In this document: piece after piece, positions 48,955 to 59,472 of the stretch
How the letters are laid out: each line of letters starts with the position of its first letter
Numbering within the stretch: position 1 is the stretch's first letter
Assembly (NCBI GenBank): GCA_013176395.1
Contig: JABMLP010000037.1
Span: 1 to 64,000, forward strand
Source: Venturia oleaginea
Lineage: Eukaryota; Ascomycota; Dothideomycetes; Venturiales; Venturiaceae
Length of the DNA: 64,000 bases
Direction of reading: 5' to 3'
Made by a program: the position numbers and the translations under genes
The notes under the pieces: model-generated
Told to the model about the DNA's origin: nothing
Database searches by the model: none
What the model saw: the letters and a program-made list of their open reading frames with translations, nothing else

Positions 48955-49909
48955 TCGTTGCAGTGGTGTGTGGTGCCGATTGTTGCACACCGGGCGTCTG
49001 GTGTTTGAGTTGTGTTGAAGGTATTGCCGTTCTAGCAGTGACTCGTCGACTCGGAGCGTTGCAGTGTCATCTGGGGTGATGGACTAGCCGGGAGATAGTG
49101 ACTAGATGGTTGCTGTTGTCTTTGGTGGACGCATCGTTCGTGTAGCTTGCTCATGTATTCGTCTGCTTGCTCTGCGGTGGCCGCGACGGCGACTCTAGAG
49201 ATATCTCATCGACGCTGAGGGACGCGCGATGGCCTCTAGAGGCCGGAGCGGCCACTGGCAGAGGTGTTTTGATGATCCTTAGATGATACTTCTGTAAATT
49301 CCAAAAATTGAGTTCTCGCTGTGTGTGCTGTTTTTCACACTTCCCACACAGTGGGCAATGCCAAGTGCTGTGGGAACTGTGGGAATATCACGTGACTCCT
49401 GCATGTACTATTCTCTCTTAGGACTGACCTGGTTGCACCAGTCCCCTCTTGTGCGCCCAACGGATTCCACTCCACATCAGTCCTAACAACAACTTCTTGT
49501 TATCCAACCATCCTCTGCAGGTCCCGTTGTCCCTGCTCTTCGGTCTTGAGGTGATCTGTAACAAGCTACTTGTTGTAGTAGAATTCTACTTAAAATAAAG
49601 AAGAAGATGAAGAAGAAGTCTAAGTTCTCCTTTCTTCTTGTTCTATTGTTTTTTGTATCTATGATACATAAGGTCAAGAGGCGCGCATGTATTTATGTTC
49701 ATTAGAATTCCATTCTCTAGAAGATTCCGTAAGCCACCTCGACATTTCTTAGTAATCAACCAAAGGGCAAAAACATTCCAGACTCTTCTACGAGGGTCTT
49801 CTGGCTACAATGTTCGTTCGTGCGCAAAAAAGCGGAAGCTAGAGGTGGACGCTACTGTAACAGCCACAAGTTTAGTAAGATGTTTTGTGACTAAGTTAAC
49901 GTATTTCAC
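48955..49909. other. Spacer with a second LTR-like sequence
   Basis: A plus-strand stretch from about 49362 begins TGTGGGAACTGTGGGAAT and continues with a pyrimidine-rich body and an AAATAAAG signal. This would suit a copia-type LTR, in the orientation opposite to the 47430-47735 stretch. No gene seen. Confidence 0.35.
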
Positions 49910-51455
49910 CACTCACTTGGCCACCCCACTCACTTGGCCACCCCAACCACTAAATCTCAAGTCATCGTGCGATAAACCTCCCACCAATACAGCTTTTGTT
50001 AAATAATTCTAACAATACATTCTTTACGTATTTGGGCATCGATTAATCTTATGACCTTGAATACCGCAGCCACTACATGTTGGTAATGTTCGCTGTCGTA
50101 CGACGACTTCCTGATCTTGAACACTATCTCTAGAGCTATTTTCGCATCCCTCGATCAAGAACTGACCCTGTTGAGCTTGTAAAACGCCTCCATATTCAAC
50201 ATATCGTCTGCGATACTGTTGCTTCTGTTTTCGTCGTTGGTTCTCTGTACGAAGCTTCCTATTCTCTTCTGCAAGTATTACTGCTGAATTCATTGCGACT
50301 TGATATCCTTTGATGAGTTGACCAATTGCTTGACTACTTGGGCTCTGAGATTGGCGATGAAGAAGATTTCGGACGAGCTGAGCCTGCTGCTCAAGCTGAG
50401 CTATCTTACGAGGAGTTTCTGACGTCCACTGTGGCGCTACTCCATGGGGTGTACCTGGTGGTGAGGGCGTTTTGGTAACTGTAAGCGACGAAAGAACGCG
50501 CTGCGGGTCGTACGGAATAATTCTTGTCGCTTGAAAACCGCTCTTAATATTCTGCTCAGAGAAGATAGTAGGTCGGATGCTTGCATAGATTGATAGAAAG
50601 TCCTCTTTATCAATATGGTGGGTTCCCTGACGAACAAGCTCTTGAACTGCTTGACCGTAGGAGCGTTTCAAAGGCGAAAAACAGCTTACATCAAGCGGCT
50701 GAAGAAGATGAGATGTGTGTGGCGGCATACAGAGTGTGATAATGTTATTCGTACGTCAATATTCGTCAAAGTCTGGTGTTGCGTGACTGCTGTGGCCATC
50801 GAGGATAAGGAGGAGGTGGGTACCCTTCGTACGAGCTTCGGTATGAGTATTGAAGTGCTTGATCCACTCAAATCCAAGCTCATCAGTTGTCCAGCCATTA
50901 TTGCTGATAGCAATAACCCAATCGGCCGGTAACTGACGGTACCAGTTTGATTGATGTACTTTTCCAGGAAGGATAATAAACGGCGGAATTGCCCAGCCTG
51001 ACGCGTTGATTTCCTCAATCGCTGTTATCCATTCACGATTCCCTGGCTGTACAACAGTTGCTCGTCCGACTGTATCTGCGCTTGTAACCACCTTTGGGGT
51101 CGCGATAACCCCCATCATAAAGCCAATCGTCAAAATTATATATATCCTCCGTAAGGATGCCGTACGACAGACGCGTCTCTTCAACACGCTGAAACCACGC
51201 GTTGATTGTCGCTGGATCTTCGCATTTTGCACGCTGTGAATGGAATTTACGATTTCACTTCGTACAAAGCTCCGGCTGAGCGTTGATGAAGCGGGATACC
51301 CAGTTCTTCCCGACTAATGACGGTGCAGCAAAGATTGAGGGCTGAATACGTACAGATTGATTCGCTCCTTTTTCTCGGCTTGAGTTGTAGTTGTAGTTGC
51401 GCAAGCGATGCGACTTTGAGAGTCTGTATAAGCGGTACGACTTTGAGGATTGCAC
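49910..51455 (-). pseudogene. Second Fot1/pogo-type transposase, broken
   Basis: Minus-strand blocks in three frames follow the pogo order. They are VGKNWVSRFINAQPELCTK (51340-51255), GNREWITAIEEINASGWAIP, DELGFEWIKHFNTHTEAR, LLLILDGHSSHATPDFDEY (second Asp, intact) and PPHTSHLLQPLDVSCFSPL. A long coiled tail ends in a CCHC knuckle (CSGCGIQGHKINRC). The N-terminal part is frame-shifted and the start is missing. At the left end, 49910-49943 holds two 17-bp copies of CACTCACTTGGCCACCC, which probably formed the terminal repeat. No matching right end was found before the satellite array at 51555. Confidence 0.8.
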
Positions 51456-51554
51456 AAGCGATGCGACTTTGAGAGGTCTCGATAGAGAGAGAATATGTAT
51501 TCTTCTTCCGCCCTAGATTCGAGCGAGGAGAGGTTGTTTTATGCTTGCAAGGCA

Positions 51555-51945
51555 GAGGAATTAAAACCCGTAGAAGAATGGTCGTTTTGTACGCAATGTA
51601 AGGGACTTGAAACCCGAAGAAGAATGGTCGTTTTGTACGCAATGTAAGGGACTTGAAACCCGAAGAAGAATGGTCGTTTTGTACGCAAGGTAAGGGACTT
51701 GAAACCCGTAGATTTGTTTGTAGGTATTGAAACCCGTAGAGGAACGGTCGTTTAGTACGCAATGTAAGGGACTTGAAACCCGTAGATTTGTATGTAGGAA
51801 TTGAAACCCGTGGGTATTGAAACCCGTAGAGGAATGGTCGTTTAGTACGTAATGTAAGGTACTTGAAACCCGCAGATTTGTATGTAGGAATTGAAACCCG
51901 TAGATTCGTATGTGGGAATTGAAACCCGTAGAAGAATGGTCTTGA
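51555..51945. repeat. Satellite-like array with TTGAAACCCG core
   Basis: About ten irregular units of 24-46 bp share TTGAAACCCG followed by a TAGAAGAATGGTCGTTT block or by a shorter TAGATTTGTATGTAG block. The array lies exactly between the broken pogo transposase and the truncated copia element, where the copia reverse transcriptase would be expected. Confidence 0.88.
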
Positions 51946-52098
51946 TAAGGCGTAGGCTTCTGAACTTTACATCAAACCAGATAGGTCAAAGAAGTGGTCT
52001 CGAAGCGGCAAACGTGAGCTGGATCAAAGCTAGGCTTGGTACATAGAGAGCGCGTCTTAGACCGTAGGTAATGAGAGAGAAAGCTGGGCCTGGATTGA

Positions 52099-54366
52099 TT
52101 AATAGATGTGGTTGAGATGGGGACTTGATGATGATGAGTGATAGGTTGGCGGCGCTTGATGGATTCGTCGGCGTGAAAGGTTGAGGTACGAATGATGCGA
52201 CCGTTTTTCAAGCAAGACTTTGTAGATGCTGTGGCCATCGAAGCCAACGATTTTGCCTGCTAGCGAGCGATCTTTGAAGCCTTTGGTCTTCTTTGTGATG
52301 GCCCAGCCGTTGCTACCAAAGATGAGCATGTTGGAGACTGAGGGAGCAATAGAGGTCCAAGCCTCAAAGATAGTCATTGCAAGGCTGGAATGAGGTCCCA
52401 AGACGCGTACAAAGTTGGCGAAGGCATATGCGAGAGGCCAATACTTGGTAGGAAGTTGTGAGGCAATCATCATGGGGTTTTCCATTGACAAGATGACGCC
52501 GTTGAAGCGCTCGGATCGAGGGTTCTGCTCAGGATTGTATGGAGTCGTGCAGTGGTGAGTAATGCCTTGAGAAAGGAGGACAGCTTCATCTGCTGCTTTG
52601 ACGTATTCTCCTCCATTGTCAGTCTGGTAGAAATGAATTTGCATCGTGGGTGAGCTTGAATTGCTGGAAGAGAGCAAACACCTCATCTTTATGCTTCATG
52701 AAATGGACCTCAGAATAGCCAGTATAGTCATCAATGAAGCTGACAACCCATAGTTCTCCGCGAAAACCACGCGTTGGGTAGGGCCCAGTGACGTCTGAAT
52801 GAATTAGATCGAGTTTGAAGCGCCCTCTCATGATGTGACCAGTGTGAGGTGTCCTCTTCATCTTCCCAAGCATGCAGGCTTCGCATGGAGGTTGGCGATC
52901 GATAGGTCTTGAGAGATCCATTCCTGTCACCATCTTTTCGAGAGCGCGAATGCGTGGAGGACTGATGTGTGCAAGCCTTTCATGCCAGAGTTGTAATGTA
53001 TCTGAATTGATGGCTGCAAAAAATACGGGTTGACGGCGAAGATGGAGAGGGAAGACGCCATTGACGCGACCGGTGGTGAATGTGAACTTGTCTGGGATAC
53101 AGATTTTGAGGCCTGATGTGTCAACTGAGAAGTTGACGCCTTTGGAGAAGAGTTGGTCAAAGGATAGCAGATTAACACCTGCCTCAGGGCAATGTTCGAC
53201 TCCATGAAAGTCACAGGGTGAAATGAGCCTTTGGTGGTGGTAGCCCAGAGTTTGACTATGCCTGTACGGATGACTTTTGCTGTAGAGCCAGAGAGACCGC
53301 TGAATGGACGCTGTTGAGATGGAAGAAGGGCGCGATATTCGACAAATGCAGAGCGATCCCAGGTAAGGTGACGGCCGCATGCGCTGTCAAGTAGCCATTG
53401 GTGAAGAAGGTCAGTCCAAGGGAAGTCCTCTCGAGCCATCAAGGCGGTAACTTTCTTGGCATCTGGCTTCTTGGTGTCTTCGGTATCAGCGAGAGGTCTA
53501 TTCTGTTGATTCTGGTTGCCTTTCTGATTGCGAAAGCATTCGTGCTTGGTGTGGAATGCGCAGTTGCATTTGGTGCAGTAAGATGCGTGGATTTTGACTG
53601 CATCGCCGATGACTTCTTCGCTGTACACGCCTTTTCGCACAAAGGTAGTTTGAATGGAACGAATAGAGGGTTGAATGACCATTGCAGCGACTGTAGAGTG
53701 GGTATTAAGATGACTACGCTCCTCGTTCCTGACGCGATGAATGGTTTCTTCAGAGGAGATTGGGTCATTCTTTTCAGTCTTGAGGATGTTGGCGATCTGA
53801 TTGAAGGTACTGATAAAGGTATCGAAGGCAGGGCCAAGGTTACCTACGTCATGTTGGACGATAAAGGGTACTGGAAGCACGACGTCTGAGTTGAGTTCGT
53901 CGAAGGCGCGGATAATACGTCTGAAGTCTTCGGTGTAGGAAAGAAGGTCTGGAGAGTTCGAATATGAGAGGTTGTTCTATTCCCTGCATAGTTCTGCGAA
54001 TGTGCCGGCGCCCTGAGGTCTGAATCTCTTGAGCAGCTCATCGCAGAGCTTCTTGACAGTGTCAAACTTAGGATCCTTCACCCGGGACTTAGCTTCTGTT
54101 CCGAGACGCGTGCGAAGGGCGGAGAGAGCAAGTCTTTGTGATTTCTTCCATACGACCGATAAGTCTAGGGTTGTAGAGTTTCGAGTAGTGACGCCTTCGA
54201 CGGTAAGAGGTAGGATGGGATTGTCAAGGATAAGTTCGAAATCCTGGTGGAGAAGGTAGGTGTCCGCCAGTTCAATCCATGTAGTGACCGAGTAACCATC
54301 CTGAAGTATTGGTATGTCTTTGAATTTGAAGGATCCAGAGCCGGATCCGGCTTGAGTTTCAGCCAT
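52099..54366 (-). pseudogene. Ty1/copia Gag-Pol, truncated after integrase
   Basis: Reading right to left: a Gag start at 54366 (WIELADTYLLHQDF, then KKLCDELLKRFRPQGAGTF), a CCHC zinc knuckle CTKCNCAFHTKHEC, and a protease-like block WLLDSACGRHLTWDRSAF. The integrase follows, with its HHCC finger (HERLAHI...CEACMLGKM), core aspartates in LDLIHSDVTGP and QTDNGGEY, and the glutamate in NPRSERFNG. Several frame changes separate the blocks. The sequence stops after the integrase; reverse transcriptase and RNase H are absent and the satellite array takes their place. Confidence 0.85.
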
Positions 54367-54419
54367 GAGTGTAGATTGAGAATATGAAGACTTAGTGATT
54401 GTATCGCATCGTCGCATTC

Positions 54420-54566
54420 GAGGAGATTTGGCTTAAGTTTCAGCCATGAGTGCATGTCTGCTCACCGTCCTAGCGGGTCACGGAGACATGATGGAGAGAT
54501 CTGGCTTAAATTTCAGCATTGATTGCATGCCTGCTCACCGTCCTAGCGGGTCACGGAGACATGATC
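54420..54566. repeat. Duplicated segment of about 72 bp upstream of Gag
   Basis: Two adjacent copies end in the identical run CACCGTCCTAGCGGGTCACGG. They lie just before the Gag start in the copia leader. A third partial match (TTTCAGCCATGAGTG) lies inside Gag's first codons, suggesting slippage-type duplication. Confidence 0.88.
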
Positions 54567-55143
54567 GAAGACCACTTAGCTAATGCAAGGATTTGTATGA
54601 GCGATAGGAACTGTACGGGTGATGTTTCTGACGTGTAGGGGAGCGAGAGACCTGAGAAGCGGCGTGAACAGGGCTTGTAGTAACTAGAAGCGCAATTGAC
54701 GAGGTTCTGAGATTTGTCGTGTGCCTTGACGCGAGAGAGATCAGCGGGAGGGTTCGAATGGGTCATAGAAAGCCGTTGGCCGCGTGGTGATTCAACACCA
54801 AGGAATCTGCTTTGCGTGGTAGGGTAAACTATATATAGGCACAGCGGTAGTGCAAGCCCGGGCTCATAACCTGTCAAAAGGTAGATGAAGCAGACTGATT
54901 TTTGAATTGAGAGGCTGAGGGCCTCGTATATATATACACAATGTGTCTCGTGCACAGACCAATTCATTTGACACTCGCCTTCACCTTCGCCAAGTGGCAG
55001 CGATCGTAATAGGAGCTCTAGGTCAAAGTCAGTGAAGCCTTCGAAGTTATTACTGCAAAAGATAGCCCTCCAAAACGCTGCCAACGCGAAGGATACGGGG
55101 TTCCGTCAACTCGCCGCTGCCCTCGTTCAACCAAGTGTACGTG
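54567..55143 (-). mobile_element. Probable copia leader and LTR remnant
   Basis: On the minus strand this stretch ends in TTTTGACAGGTTATGAGCCC (about 54885-54860), which resembles the LTR end plus primer-binding site of copia elements. It is followed by the leader and the Gag start. A TATATATA box lies at about 54930-54940. CACTA copy 2 begins directly at its outer end, so nested insertion is likely. A long open frame across it is not accepted as a gene. Confidence 0.4.
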
Positions 55144-55404
55144 CACTACGGTCATAGAATTTTGTAGATTACAACGATTTTAGGTGTATTTTACATCTAG
55201 ATTCCCGTGGCCGATTTCACCCTTTTTTGGTGTAATTTACAATGGAATCTCCGTTTTTTGGTGCACGTTTCTTGTTACAATGCACAAGAAAATCCCGTAG
55301 ATTACAATCCGTTCAAAAAGCAATATATTCTCGTTATCTCGGCGAGATTGCCGTGTCACTCATCACCACTAAATATAGTGTAATATAGCTAATAAACAGT
55401 GATT

Positions 55405-57189
55405 TTAAGGCTCCAAACCATGCATTCTAACATAGTTCAAAGCCCCTACAATAAGCCGTGACTTGCGCGTGCGATGGCCCTCATCTTTTTCCTCTAGAAC
55501 CCCAATTAGGCAGTAGATACCTTCCACCTCAATGATCTCCTTTCTACCATTCTCGTGAGCCACAGTAATCTGGTGTACGTAGTCATTCAATTGAGGGTTC
55601 TTCCACCGTGTAATGAGCGCAAATTGACGAGATCTGACCATGAAAAATGTTGATATTGAGCCGAAATTGCAGCGTGGATTGGCTGCAGTGCGGTAGCAGA
55701 CATAGTGGTCCCTGCGATTGAGGTCAGTGACGTATTGTGACGAGATTGAGCCAATTGAGACGTCTTTTGAGAGTTTGCATTACCGGGGTGCTTCATTCCG
55801 CAGAGCTCAGATACTGCAGGGCCATCACCTATATGGTAGGTTAGTTAGCTAAAAAAAGTATCTAGACTATTGAATGAAGTTGAAATAAATATTATTATAG
55901 ATGTCTCCGGTAACCGAATGACCATATATTGAAATAGAGAGGGACTTACCACAAACCAACACCACATTCGCTCGCATCGTGAACTCTCTACCACGGTATT
56001 TATTGTGTGCCTTGACCCCAGTTTTGAGAAGTTTGAGCTCGTCAACGAGAGGCCTTAGATAGCTGTCAATATCCTCATGTTTGTTGGGCCCTGGAATGAC
56101 GAGAGAGAGTAATATATTACCCTTCTTATAGCGAATCGATGGTGGTAGATTATAGTTGACGAGGATGACTGGGCTGACCGAGTGATTGCCCGATTTGATA
56201 GCTTGAACGCCATCATAATGTAGTGCAAAAGCGATGTCAGTTGGTCGCTTGAAATAGCCTTCTTTTCTGAGATCTCGGTACCTTTCGCCGGACCACCAGT
56301 CATCATAGACTAATGGTAACTGGTCAATAGGGTTGATCCAGTACTTTTGGTGGTGTTTTTGGAGGGTCTCTGCTCGTATAGCCGATTGGAATTGATACCT
56401 GAGGCGAGGTATAAGAGGGATATATAGGAAGGTTTTTCGTGCACGGCGAGTGCTATAGTAATAACGAGGTTCGTTACAACTACTGCAACCCTCTAGATTA
56501 GCGTAATCGCCAGTGTATGCAATACAACTCTTGATACAGCAGTTAAAGGTTCTACCCTCGAGCCTCGTCAGTGCCGTAAGAACATCGCCGCGGCGGCGTA
56601 GATCTGGCAACTGTGTAGACCACCCATCCTCGACGATATAGCGTAGCATATTGTATTGTTCTCGGCTGACATGGTAATCAACCCATTCAGAGAGTTGTAG
56701 ATACCGTAATTGGGCGTCGGAGAGTTGACGTACTTAAAGAAAGTTAGCTTTATGTTAACTTGGGGACCTCCAGCGTAAATGAAAGGCCAATTCTGCTAAG
56801 AGGACGTTACAGGGATTAAAATTAGTGTAGAATGAGGTTATATCGTCCTCGAAAAGAATTGAAGTTGCTCAATCGCTGAAGGTTCCTATTTATCTCAAAG
56901 TTAACTTTAACTTACTTCGCTCAAAGTCCATTCCATCACCAATATCGATATCAGAATCGTAATCTAGTGGCTCATTCTGCTCATTCTGAGGGCTTGGCGG
57001 GGTGTGAGACTCATCATCGACTATCTCGTCATCGGTCTCGATGCCGGCGGGCTCATCTGCAGCGTTATAGGTAGGAAGATTGAGGTTTTGACGTCGTATC
57101 CAAGCCTCACGATGTCTTGTACGAGTCCGGATAGAACATCGATGTATAGATTCGCCGAGATCTCGTTCAAAAAAGCAGAATACAGCCAT
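55405..57189 (-). pseudogene. Tnp2-family transposase of CACTA copy 2, core missing
   Basis: The N-terminal and central blocks match copy 1: RHREAWIRRQNLNLPTYN, DDWWSGERYRDLRKEGYF, VILVNYNLPPSIRYKKGN and IPGPNKHEDIDSYLRPLVDE. After a DGPAVSELCGMKHPGN-like block the sequence passes almost directly to the C-terminal block (KNPQLNDYVHQITVAHENG, then SRLIVGALNYVRMHGLEP, stop 55405). In copy 1 these blocks are separated by about 1.5 kb, including the PIDMMHCG and YPLERF regions. The missing core makes it non-functional; the element would depend on a transposase from elsewhere. Confidence 0.78.
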
Positions 57190-57438
57190 TTTTGGTATGC
57201 CAGCGAGAGTGATGTGTTCGAGTCACAATAGAGGTGTCAGATTCTGAGGCTACCGGCCGCAGAATCCACCTCCGGATTGACTCGAGACGTTTGAAACGGC
57301 TACTGATTCGGACATATCGTTATTGTTGGTGTATGAAACGGTCTAGGTGTCATGCTAAGGTGGGGTTGAGGTGTATAATAGGAGAATCTAGCTGTAGATA
57401 ATTCTACCTTCACGATTACAACCTTTCAAAGACTTATA

Positions 57439-58695
57439 ATGGCGCCAAAAACAGCTTTGAGTGAACGCCCGATTGAGCAACCTCTTGATACCGAGATCAC
57501 CACCTTGGCAGACATCCTCGTCACCATTAATCTGGCCGTGCGGAACTACCCGGAGAATATTCGCAAGGAGCTGATTGCAGACCATAAATCTGCGGTAGCG
57601 AAGTCACTCAATATCGCGAGATCTTATAGTCAAAAGGAGTCGGTTCCGATTCGCAATGGTGATGGGACTGAATCTTGAAGCGTTAGTAACTACTCAATAT
57701 CTCATCAAAGAAAGCTACTTATCTCTCTCTTTTAGTACACGTTTTAATCCGTTAAGCAAACCAAGCCTTTTAAATCTCAGAGTCATACAGATCGTCAGAA
57801 TCTGTTCACCGCCCTCTATACCGAAAGTCCTACTCTATCCAGATACGTAGGCTATTGGCCCTCCGCAGCGTTACTAAAGATCAAGTTGGACTATATTCGT
57901 ACCGAAGAGTACCGACGAAGAAAGGTTATAATGACACCAAAGGTTCCTCGAAAAAATGGCAGGGCAAAGTTGAAATCTACACCGATATCTACACCAACTT
58001 CATTAGCAAGTCAAGACACCGAGGGTGCCAGAATGATCGATTTTACACCTTCAAAGCCATCAAAACAGTCCTCTCATGTCGCCGAGGTGCTTGCTACACC
58101 TGGTATCTATTCGAGGTCGGTTTCTGCCGAGCCATCTTTGCCATATACATACGACGATGAGGCCGCCGATTTCGAGGATTCTCAGGATCAGATCAATATC
58201 GATGATGATATTAGCGTCTATAGCGATGACCAACGCGATGACTACGGCGCTCGAATTGACGAGATTGATGGCGACCTTGAAGCGCTAGATTCTACTCTAC
58301 AATCTACTCAGATAGCCTCGAAAAAGCGCAAGGAACGAGACCCTCAAGACCCTACTCTTATATTGGCCCCGAGTGCTAAAAGAAGCTTTCAAAAAACGTC
58401 AATTGTGGTGGATGTTAACGATAATAACGAGAGAAAGAGAGCTGAAAAGAAAGATTCTTTGGCCAAACAAGCTCTTGCATTGAAAAAGGAGACACAGCAA
58501 GATGCAGCCCTGGTACGTCAGAAAGGAAGCAGTTGGTTCAAGTCACTGAGTGGCCAATTACCCGAAATCGACGAAGAATCAGAGTCATGGTATATCATCG
58601 CTTCCACGGTATCTAACAAGAAGATGGCATTTGGAAGAGTCTGCACGTACGAGTGCTTCATTGGGGCAAAGACCCTGGACGCGGAGGATGCATAG
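57439..58695 (+). CDS. Accessory protein of CACTA copy 2
   Basis: Divergent from the transposase, as in copy 1. The first exon (from 57439) has TEITTLADILVTINLAVRNY and ends near 57657. After a probable intron the frame resumes near 57758 (KQTKPFKSQSHTDRQNLF) and runs to 58695. The body is polar and acidic with basic patches (RRRKVIMTPKVPRKNGRAK and SKKRKERDP), a coiled-coil-like stretch (NERKRAEKKDSLAKQALALK) and a compact C-terminus (SWFKSLSGQLPEIDEESESW). No similarity to the copy 1 accessory protein was obvious beyond position and composition. A DNA-binding helper role is inferred from analogy with En/Spm. The intron ends are not firmly set. Confidence 0.5.
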
Positions 58696-59009
58696 CCCCC
58701 AGTTTAGGGCCTGGATTGGAGGCTATCTGCCTATGTCGCTGTAATTATATAGTTAATCTGGTGATAGAGCTAGATTTGTTGTTTTTGCGGCGATGCGGCG
58801 ATGCAGTGCACGTGACTTTGGGGGGGGGGGGGGACTCCCCGCCAAAAACCAAAAAAAAACGCTGAAATTTACAATAGACTGAATGCTAGATTGTTTATGA
58901 ACTTTTTTTTGAGTACAATGAGAATTCCTGAGAGAAATCCCGTAAAAAACGGTGATTTGGTTGTATTTTCCGTGATTTTGGCGTTTACAATGTGTTTGTG
59001 ACCGTAGTG

Positions 59010-59472
59010 TAAGAGGGTATATCCGTATATGATTTCAAACGTAGGTAGGATATTGAAATAGAGAAAAGATAGTTCTATAGATAGTTAGATCCATCCTACC
59101 TATATCCAACAAGATTATCCTAAACTTATCGTCCAACAAGATCTATACGCGAAACGGTCGTAATCTCTGGCTGCGAGAGTTCTACTTGGGACCGCTGAAG
59201 ATCGTGGCGTCCATCTCGCGTCGTTTCTTGATGCACAACGAATGAGCTTAGATGACGACGGGAGAGAAAATAATGGAGATTTGAGAGATCTAGAAGACGA
59301 GATGTTTATTGGTCTGAATATAAAGAACAACTAGAGCCGAGCTTCTAAAAATTGAGTTTTGGGAATCACCAGGAAGACATCGAAGTCGAATCCAAATTGG
59401 AAACCCGATCGAGATCAAAACTTGATCATAAGATGAAAGAAGGTATGATGTCAGTCGATCACGCCCAACAAA
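59010..59472. other. Spacer between CACTA copy 2 and the MFS gene
   Basis: No gene seen; presumably includes the 3' end of the MFS transporter transcript. Confidence 0.6.

Larger units (their letters stand above)
55144..59009. mobile_element. CACTA (En/Spm-type) DNA transposon, copy 2, internally deleted
   Basis: A 3866-bp element with termini CACTACGGTCA (55144-55154) and TGACCGTAGTG (58999-59009). The first 11 bases agree with CACTA copy 1, but the inner sequence differs, so it is a related but distinct lineage. It holds a shortened minus-strand transposase (55405-57189) and a plus-strand gene (57439-58695). Subterminal ATTTACA/TGTAAAT motifs recur at both ends. A G-run lies at about 58819-58833. 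No target duplication was evident (flanks GTG and TAA). Confidence 0.82.

Noticed and set aside
51555..51945. CRISPR-like spacing in the TTGAAACCCG array
   Set aside because: The 'spacers' are repeats of each other, unit lengths vary, and the genome is eukaryotic. It is a satellite array.
54551..55084. Minus-strand open frame of 177 codons next to the copia Gag
   Set aside because: It covers an LTR-like end, a primer-site-like run and the leader of the copia element, and has no protein motif.
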